Of a DNA stretch of 64,000 bases, positions 58,621-64,000 are shown piece after piece (position 1 is the stretch's first letter; every line of letters begins with the position of its first letter). The position numbers and the translations under genes are program-made. The DNA is from CAVPOO01 sp963707015 (GTDB lineage Bacteria > Pseudomonadota > Gammaproteobacteria > Thiohalobacterales > Thiohalobacteraceae). The notes beneath the pieces are model-generated. The model saw only the letters and a list, made by a program, of their open reading frames with translations. It ran no database searches and was not told the origin of the DNA. The stretch spans positions 186,001 through 250,000 of the forward strand of contig CAVPOO010000007.1 of assembly GCA_963707015.1 (NCBI GenBank), read 5' to 3'.

Positions 58621-61368
58621 TCAGGCCTTATAGACCTTGACAGCACACTTTTTGAAGTCCGTCTCCTTGGACATCGGACAGGTTACGTCCAGCGCCACCT
58701 TGTTGATGTACACGGCCTCGTCAAAGAACGGCACAAAGGTGTAACCCTTCGCCGGTCGGTTACGTCCCTGGGTTTCCACCACTGCCTTGACCTTACCGCG
58801 CCGCGATTCCACCACCGCCACGTCATTGCGCTTCAGACCTCGCTGCGTCGCGTCCTCGGGATGCATGAAGATCTGGGCCGTCGGTACCGCCCGATGCAGT
58901 TCCGGTACCCGCTGTGTCATGGTACCGGTATGCCATTGCTCCAGTACGCGTCCGGTCGAAAGCCACAGATCATAGTCAGCATCCGGCTGCTCCGGCGGTG
59001 CGGCATAGGGCCGGAAGAAAATCTTTGCCTTGCCCGCCAGGCTGGTTTTTTCCGGAGTCGTCACCTTGTCCAGATCACCGCTCGGCAGGGCCTTCAGGGC
59101 CGGTCCATAGAAGTCGAAGCCGCTGCCCTTTTTGACATAGGGGTCGTACTGCTCGTTGAAGCGCCACTCGGTTTCCTTACCGTCTATCACCGGCCACTTG
59201 AGACCCCGGACGTCGTCCCGATAGTAGACATCGAAGTCGGCAAGGTCATGGTGGTGCCCGCGCCCGAAGGCCACATATTCCTGGAACAGGGCCTTCTCGG
59301 GAAACCACGCTTCCCCCAGCGCCTTGACCGTGTGGTTGTCATGGCCCTTGGCGACAGGATCCGGCCACTTGTAGCGTTTGTTCTCCTCGGTGGCAAACAG
59401 CACCTCATAGAGCGTCGCATCCCGTGAGTAGCCCATCTTTTCCGCTTCGGCCAGCACATCCGGCAGCTTGCCGTCGGCAAAGCCCTCGGCCTTCAGGCCG
59501 GGAACCGCCTGCTCACCCCAGACGTCTTTCAGTGTGAAGCGTTTCGAGAACTCGAGCACCTGCCAGACATCGGAGCGCGCCTCGCCCGGCGGTGCAACCT
59601 GTTCACGCCACGCCTGCGTGCGGCGCTCGGCATTGCCGTACAGACCCCATTTTTCGAAAATCATGGCCGTCGGCAGGACGAGATCCGCCACCTTGGCCGA
59701 GATCGTGGGATAGGGGTCGGAGACGACGATGAAATTGTCCATCTCCCGGGCCGCCTTGATCCAGTGGTTGGCATTCGCCGTCGCCTGGAAGGGATTATTC
59801 ACCTGGACCCAGGCGAATTTGACGCTCCCATCCTCGAGATCACGCATGATCTTGACGATGTGACTGCCGACCTTGGGGTTGAGGGTATTCGAGGGCAGCT
59901 TCCAGATCCCTTCCGTGCGGGCCCGGTGTTTGGGACTGGTAACCACCATGTCGGCCGGCAGCCGGTGCGCGAAGGTCCCCACCTCGCGCGCGGTCCCGCA
60001 CGCCGAAGGCTGACCCGTGAGCGAAAAGGCGCCGTTGCCCGGCGTGGCCTGCTTGCCCAGCAGCAGGTGCGCCATGTAGGCCTGCTCATTCACCCAGCTG
60101 CCGCGATAGTGCTGGTTGAAGCCCATGGTCCAGAAGCTGACCACCTTGCGTTTCGGATCGATATAGAGATCGGCCAGTGCCTTGAGCTTCGCCTTGTACT
60201 GATCGCGCGGCTCGCTGGGATCACCCTGGGACAGCTCGGCGACAAAATCGAGTGTGTAGGGCTGTACGGCCGCCTTGAAATCCTCGAAGCTGATCAGCCA
60301 GTGCTTGACCGGTACTTCGCGGTTATTCTGCTCGACCACCTCGCCGGGTTTCCTGCGCTGTGCGATGGCCTCCCACTTGTCGAGCGTGACCTTGAGCTCC
60401 TTGGCCTGGGTATCCTTCTCGGCCGCAAACGCGTATTTGTCGCTGCCACGCATGCCGTAACCGATATCATAGGGGCCCGTCGCGAACACACAGTGTTTGT
60501 CGACGAAGTCACGGTTGACCGCATCACGGTTCACAATCTCGCGCGCAATGTAGTTCCAGATCGCCAGATCGGTACCCGGTTTGAAGACGATCTCGGTGTC
60601 GGCGATATCCGAGGTCTGGTTGCTCGCCGTGGTGAGATTGACGATGCGGACATTCTCGTCCGACAGGCGGCGATCCGATACCCGCGACCAGAGGATGGGG
60701 TGGCACTCGGCCATATTGGCGCCCCAGGTGATCAACGTATCGGTGTATTCAATATCGTCGTAATTACCCGACGGTTCATCGATGCCAAAGGTCTGGATAA
60801 AGCCGACCACGGCAGAGGCCATGCAGTGGCGGGCATTGGGATCGATATTGTTGCTGCGGAAACCCGCCTTCATCAGCTTCGCCGAGGCATAACCCTCGGG
60901 TATGGTGTACTGGCCGGAACCGAAGATGGCCACCCCGGTCGGCCCTTTTTCGGCATAGGCCTTGCGGAACTGCTTCTCCATCTCGTCGAAGGCCTGCTCC
61001 CAGCTCACGGGGACGAACTTGCCCTGCTTGTCGAACCTGCCATCCGTCATGCGCATCAATGGCTGGGTGAGCCGATCCTTGCCGGTTTGAATCTTGCCGT
61101 TGAAATAGCCCTTGATGCAGTTCAGCCCCCGGTTCACGGGCGCATCCGGGTCGCCCTTGGTCGCCACAATCCGCCCATCCTTGGTCGCGATCATGATGCC
61201 GCAACCGGTCCCGCAGAACCGGCAGACACCCTTGTCCCACTGCCAGCCGGCTTCGGCCTCTTTGGCCGCGGCCTGCACGGTCTCACTCAGCGGCAGGCCG
61301 ACGGTTGCCGCGGTCGCCGCGGCGGCACTCGTTTTCAGAAAATCTCGGCGCGTGATTTCCATCTCCAT
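58621..61368 (-). CDS. napA: Periplasmic nitrate reductase catalytic subunit NapA
   Basis: 915 residues with a twin-arginine signal (ITRRDFLKTSAAAATAATVG). The [4Fe-4S] cluster ligands are C49, C52, C56 and C84, and the molybdenum-ligating cysteine is C182 in DPNARHCMASAVVGF. It reduces nitrate to nitrite using bis-MGD molybdenum. At 915 residues it is clearly longer than the ~830-residue proteobacterial NapA and close to the long form known from Campylobacter and Wolinella. It lies 60 bp downstream of napD, which binds its signal peptide. Confidence 0.96.
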   Translation of the reverse strand: MEMEITRRDFLKTSAAAATAATVGLPLSETVQAAAKEAEAGWQWDKGVCRFCGTGCGIMIATKDGRIVATKGDPDAPVNRGLNCIKGYFNGKIQTGKDRLTQPLMRMTDGRFDKQGKFVPVSWEQAFDEMEKQFRKAYAEKGPTGVAIFGSGQYTIPEGYASAKLMKAGFRSNNIDPNARHCMASAVVGFIQTFGIDEPSGNYDDIEYTDTLITWGANMAECHPILWSRVSDRRLSDENVRIVNLTTASNQTSDIADTEIVFKPGTDLAIWNYIAREIVNRDAVNRDFVDKHCVFATGPYDIGYGMRGSDKYAFAAEKDTQAKELKVTLDKWEAIAQRRKPGEVVEQNNREVPVKHWLISFEDFKAAVQPYTLDFVAELSQGDPSEPRDQYKAKLKALADLYIDPKRKVVSFWTMGFNQHYRGSWVNEQAYMAHLLLGKQATPGNGAFSLTGQPSACGTAREVGTFAHRLPADMVVTSPKHRARTEGIWKLPSNTLNPKVGSHIVKIMRDLEDGSVKFAWVQVNNPFQATANANHWIKAAREMDNFIVVSDPYPTISAKVADLVLPTAMIFEKWGLYGNAERRTQAWREQVAPPGEARSDVWQVLEFSKRFTLKDVWGEQAVPGLKAEGFADGKLPDVLAEAEKMGYSRDATLYEVLFATEENKRYKWPDPVAKGHDNHTVKALGEAWFPEKALFQEYVAFGRGHHHDLADFDVYYRDDVRGLKWPVIDGKETEWRFNEQYDPYVKKGSGFDFYGPALKALPSGDLDKVTTPEKTSLAGKAKIFFRPYAAPPEQPDADYDLWLSTGRVLEQWHTGTMTQRVPELHRAVPTAQIFMHPEDATQRGLKRNDVAVVESRRGKVKAVVETQGRNRPAKGYTFVPFFDEAVYINKVALDVTCPMSKETDFKKCAVKVYKA

Positions 61369-61428
61369 CTCCTCAGAATGCGATGCCGGGTTCAGGCGCG
61401 TGGCACGGCGGCATCTCGAGTCGTGACG

Positions 61429-61743
61429 TTATTTGTTCAGGTACGGGGGAACCTCGCAGACTCCCACCGGTTCATCCAGTTCGCGCGGAACTGCCTCCAT
61501 CAACTCACTGTCGTCCTCGAAACAGTGGTAGACCATCTCCGCGAGGATCACATGCGGCAGGGCCTTGATCCGTTTCAGGCCGTCGACTTCGGCCTGAATC
61601 CCCTCCGCCTCCTGAGTTACCACAATGCGCCCGGTTTGCGCATCGTATTGATGAACATCGACACCGTCCAAACGGTTGAGTGCCTCGATTGCAGAGGCAA
61701 GACGCTCGGCAGAGACAACCACAAGAATACCGGACACATTCAT
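61429..61743 (-). CDS. napD: NapA signal-peptide-binding chaperone NapD
   Basis: 104 residues starting MNVSGILVVVSAERLASAIE, the typical NapD N-terminus, with the second half-repeat GRIVVTQEAEG. NapD binds the NapA twin-arginine leader and prevents premature export. It is the first gene of napDAGHBF. A TTGAC-N4-ATCAA box lies about 88 bp upstream. Confidence 0.9.
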   Translation of the reverse strand: MNVSGILVVVSAERLASAIEALNRLDGVDVHQYDAQTGRIVVTQEAEGIQAEVDGLKRIKALPHVILAEMVYHCFEDDSELMEAVPRELDEPVGVCEVPPYLNK

Positions 61744-61830
61744 CGCGCACGTCCCGTGAGTAACGAGAATCCGTCATGGACAGAGTCGCATTCGGCCCCG
61801 CCCACTTTACCCCGTACCCCCAGACATGCC

Positions 61831-61844
61831 TTGACACAGATCAA
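61831..61844. promoter_or_regulatory. Fnr/Anr-like box upstream of napD
   Basis: TTGACACAGATCAA matches TTGAT-N4-ATCAA at nine of ten half-site positions. Centred 94 bp from the napD start codon, it would place a class II activated transcription start about 50 nt before napD. This fits anaerobic induction of the nap cluster. Confidence 0.7.
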
Positions 61845-61999
61845 GCCGTATTCAGAACAGGGCAACCTGTCTGGCCGCCTCCAGCCGCTCACAGCGAAAC
61901 GCCATTTCATCACGCGTATACACCCTGCGCGTTCGCGGTAACCTCACCACAGAGTGTAGTCGCTCCGTTCCACGCCCGAACTGGCATCTCGCGAGTTAA

Positions 62000-62013
62000 T
62001 TGACCCTCGTCAA
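62000..62013. promoter_or_regulatory. TTGAC-N4-GTCAA dyad in the nap-fcc intergenic region
   Basis: A perfect dyad with Fnr/Dnr-like half-sites, 452 bp before the fccA start codon and 257 bp before napD. It could serve either side or be coincidental. Confidence 0.4.
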
Positions 62014-62465
62014 CAAATGCTGGGCCGACCCGCCGGCGTGTTAAGTACTTCTACGTAGCAATCACGCGCCAGGTCTTGAGCGAGCGACGAAACGTCGGCG
62101 TCAGCGAAGGCCGATAGCACATCACCGCGGCTCACTCGCTGCCCAGTCCAGCACACCGGCCCGAGTCTGTTTTGCAGATGCACAGGCAAGTGCTAGACTT
62201 TCTGACAGAAATAAGCCGGTCCGTTATTGTTTGGCCGTGATGGCGTCGCACCGCGGTGCCCCGCCCATGCGATACAGGCTGAGCGACAGAATAATTAACG
62301 CTGATGAATGGCATCATGCATCCCACGTGCGTCTTTTTCACTTGCGGCGGTTCTGTGCCTCTGACCCACACCAGCCAGCAGGAGAACCGCCCACCCATCC
62401 CGATCGATGCTAACAGGTGCATGAGGCTCGAATACCACTAAGTCGACACCAAAGGAGGTAGCAAA

Positions 62466-63047
62466 ATGTCCATTAGAAAGATATCCCCTGTCCTGTTTGG
62501 CGCAGCCCTGTTGTTCGGGACCGCGCCCTTGTCCGCGGCCGGACCCAGCGCATCCATGCTGGCCGACACCTGTGCCGGCTGTCATGGGGTCGACGGTTCC
62601 AGCGTGGGCCCGGCCTCACCGTCGATTGCCGGCATGTCGGCGGAATATTTCACCGAGACGATGGCCGCCTTCAAGAGTGGTGAGCGGCCCAGCACGATCA
62701 TGCAGCGTATCGCCAAGGGCTACACCGAAGAAGAAATCGAGCTCATGGCCGGCTTCTTTGCCGACAAGCCGTTCGTGCGCTACCCACAGCAGACGGATGC
62801 GGCCAAGGTGTCCAAGGGTGAGGAGCTCTACGACGACGCGTGCGAAACCTGCCACAGCGAGAACGGCACCGCCGCGGATGATGACTCCGGCATCCTGGCC
62901 GGTCAGTGGCTGCCCTACATGACCTTTACCATGCAGGACTTCACTTCGGGTGCGAGAGAGATGCCGAAGAAGATGAAGAAGAAGGTGGAAAAACTGGACG
63001 AGGCCCAGATCGAGGCCCTGTTGCAATTCTTCGCCAGTCAACAGTAA
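62466..63047 (+). CDS. fccA: Flavocytochrome c sulfide dehydrogenase, dihaem cytochrome subunit FccA
   Basis: 193 residues preceded by an excellent ribosome-binding site (AAAGGAGGTAGC). Signal peptide ending near PLSAA, then two cytochrome c4-like domains with CAGCH (about 36-40) and CETCH (about 126-130) and methionine ligands in each. It accepts electrons from the flavoprotein FccB during sulfide oxidation. It is 15 bp from fccB. A bare cytochrome c4 would look similar, but adjacency to fccB settles the assignment. Confidence 0.92.
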   Translation: MSIRKISPVLFGAALLFGTAPLSAAGPSASMLADTCAGCHGVDGSSVGPASPSIAGMSAEYFTETMAAFKSGERPSTIMQRIAKGYTEEEIELMAGFFADKPFVRYPQQTDAAKVSKGEELYDDACETCHSENGTAADDDSGILAGQWLPYMTFTMQDFTSGAREMPKKMKKKVEKLDEAQIEALLQFFASQQ

Positions 63048-63062
63048 AGGGGGACACAGAAC

Positions 63063-64000
63063 ATGAGCCAGATTACACGCAGAAATTTTGTCAAGGTCCT
63101 GGGCGGCACGGCTGCGGTCAGCGCCCTCGGTTTCCCGGCCATCGCGGCTGCCGCGGGTAAGAAACAGGTTGTTATCGTCGGTGGTGGAATGGGTGGCGCC
63201 ACGGCAGCCCAGTACATCCGCCGGGCCGATCCCTCGATCGAGGTCACGCTCATTGAACCCAATGAGCACTACTACACCTGCTTCATGAGCAACGAGGTAC
63301 TGTCCGGGGAGCGCAGTCTCGACTCGCTCAAGTTCGGCTATGACGGCCTGCGCAAACGGGGTGTCACCGTGGTGCACGATATCGTCACTGGCATCGATGC
63401 CGCTGGCCGCAAGGTGACGACCCAGGGCGGACAGACCTTCAGCTATGACCGCGCTATCGTCGCGCCGGGGATCTCCTTCCGCTGGGGCGCCATCGAAGGC
63501 TACGACATGGCGGCCAGTAAGCTGATGCCCCATGCCTGGAAGGCGGGCCCGCAGACCGCATTGCTGCGCAAGCAGCTGGAAGCCATGGCCGACGGGGGTA
63601 CCGTTATGATCGTGCCACCGCCGAACCCCTTCCGCTGCCCGCCCGGACCCTACGAGCGCGCCTGTCAGATCGCCCATTATCTGCAGCAGCACAAGCCCAA
63701 GTCCAAGATCCTCATCATCGATCCCAAGGACTCGTTCTCCAAGCAGGGACTCTTTACCCAGGCATGGGAACGCCATTACAAGGGCATGATCGAGTGGCGC
63801 AAGGGAGCCGACACCGGCGGCGGGATCAAGAGCGTGGATGTGAAAGCCGGCAGCGTAGCCACGGACTTCGATACCTACAAACCGGCCGTCGTCAACATCA
63901 TCCCGGCACAGAAGGCTGGAGAAATTGCCGAGGTGGCGGGACTGACAGACGACAGCGGCTGGTGCCCGATCGAAGGCAAGACCTTCGAGTCGACTCTTCA
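63063..64000 (+). CDS. fccB: Flavocytochrome c sulfide dehydrogenase, flavoprotein subunit FccB (3' end outside window)
   Basis: The first ~312 codons are present. Twin-arginine signal (SQITRRNFVKVLGGTAAVSA), FAD-binding GGGMGGATAAQYI (about 39-51), and the segment NEHYYTCFMSNEVLSGERSL, whose cysteine is the covalent FAD attachment site in characterised FccB. FRCPPGPYERACQIAHYL (about 195) contains one of the two active-site cysteines. It oxidises sulfide to sulfur or polysulfide in the periplasm. The second active-site cysteine lies beyond the window. Confidence 0.93.
   Translation, partial: MSQITRRNFVKVLGGTAAVSALGFPAIAAAAGKKQVVIVGGGMGGATAAQYIRRADPSIEVTLIEPNEHYYTCFMSNEVLSGERSLDSLKFGYDGLRKRGVTVVHDIVTGIDAAGRKVTTQGGQTFSYDRAIVAPGISFRWGAIEGYDMAASKLMPHAWKAGPQTALLRKQLEAMADGGTVMIVPPPNPFRCPPGPYERACQIAHYLQQHKPKSKILIIDPKDSFSKQGLFTQAWERHYKGMIEWRKGADTGGGIKSVDVKAGSVATDFDTYKPAVVNIIPAQKAGEIAEVAGLTDDSGWCPIEGKTFESTL

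Larger units (their letters stand above)
61744..62465. other. Divergent intergenic region between nap and fcc
   Basis: 722 bp with the two boxes listed separately and no convincing gene or RNA. The ~430 bp nearest fccA contain no obvious terminator or repeat of the families found elsewhere in the window. Confidence 0.5.

Noticed and set aside
61744..62465. tRNA or small RNA gene between nap and fcc
   Set aside because: No cloverleaf, CCA end or strong hairpin with T-tract could be recognised by eye.

Overview
The window is high-GC bacterial DNA, most likely from a chemolithotrophic, sulfur-oxidising gammaproteobacterium (Chromatiales / Ectothiorhodospira-like) able to respire nitrate. This rests on gene content: flavocytochrome c sulfide dehydrogenase (fccAB) at the right edge, YeeE/YedE sulfur transporters, a tetrathionate-reductase-family multihaem cytochrome, a periplasmic nitrate reductase cluster, a complete System I cytochrome c maturation operon and two heavy-metal RND pumps. 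No rRNA, tRNA, CRISPR array, transposase or phage gene was seen, and the species cannot be fixed from this sequence.

Layout. 1-12 kb is a copper and metal-stress region: a frameshifted tandem-FKBP gene, debris of a duplicated FKBP/multicopper-oxidase locus, a secreted hypothetical protein, an FKBP-cusB-cusA operon, a multicopper oxidase and a TlpA-like thioredoxin. 12.4-15.4 kb holds a coiled-coil membrane protein and a PAS/sigma-54 activator with paired palindromic operators upstream. 15.9-22.9 kb is the overlapping ccmABCDEFGHI operon. 23.7-27.2 kb encodes a GspG-like pseudopilin and a Cache/HAMP/GAF/GGDEF/EAL protein. 27.2-32.9 kb is a czcCBA-like tripartite pump with a DUF3240-type protein. 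33.7-38.7 kb holds an Fnr/Crp regulator, a tetrahaem cytochrome c3-like protein and an MtrA/MtrB-type porin-cytochrome pair.

39-46.7 kb is the most unusual block. A 15-haem protein (octahaem tetrathionate-reductase-like half plus a seven-haem, EF-hand-like half) starts an operon with two YeeE/YedE proteins and a frameshifted, cysteine-less rhodanese-like gene. Divergent to it is a 13-haem cytochrome fused to a membrane cytochrome b. 47-53.7 kb carries a molybdate-binding-type regulator, two tandem secreted paralogues of an unrecognised family and a triple-barrel outer-membrane protein. 54.3-61.7 kb is napDAGHBF followed by an octahaem hydroxylamine-oxidoreductase-like gene, with no napC and no nrfA. 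The window ends in fccA and a truncated fccB.

How it fits together. The intact genes encode about 54 covalent c-haems (4 + 10 + 15 + 13 + 8 + 2 + 2), which explains linkage to a full Ccm operon. A plausible electron economy runs from sulfide (FccAB) and the quinol pool through periplasmic multihaem proteins to nitrate (Nap), nitrite or hydroxylamine (HAO-like), sulfur oxyanions (15-haem protein) or extracellular acceptors or donors (MtrAB).

The intergenic DNA is heavily colonised by non-coding repeats: ten copies of a ~190-bp palindromic element, five copies of a ~128-bp CTAG-flanked MITE-like element that in four cases supplies a neighbouring gene's TAG stop codon, an inverted-repeat element that supplies the start of an outer-membrane factor gene, nested insertions, and heptanucleotide tandem repeats at four loci, one inside a terminator loop.
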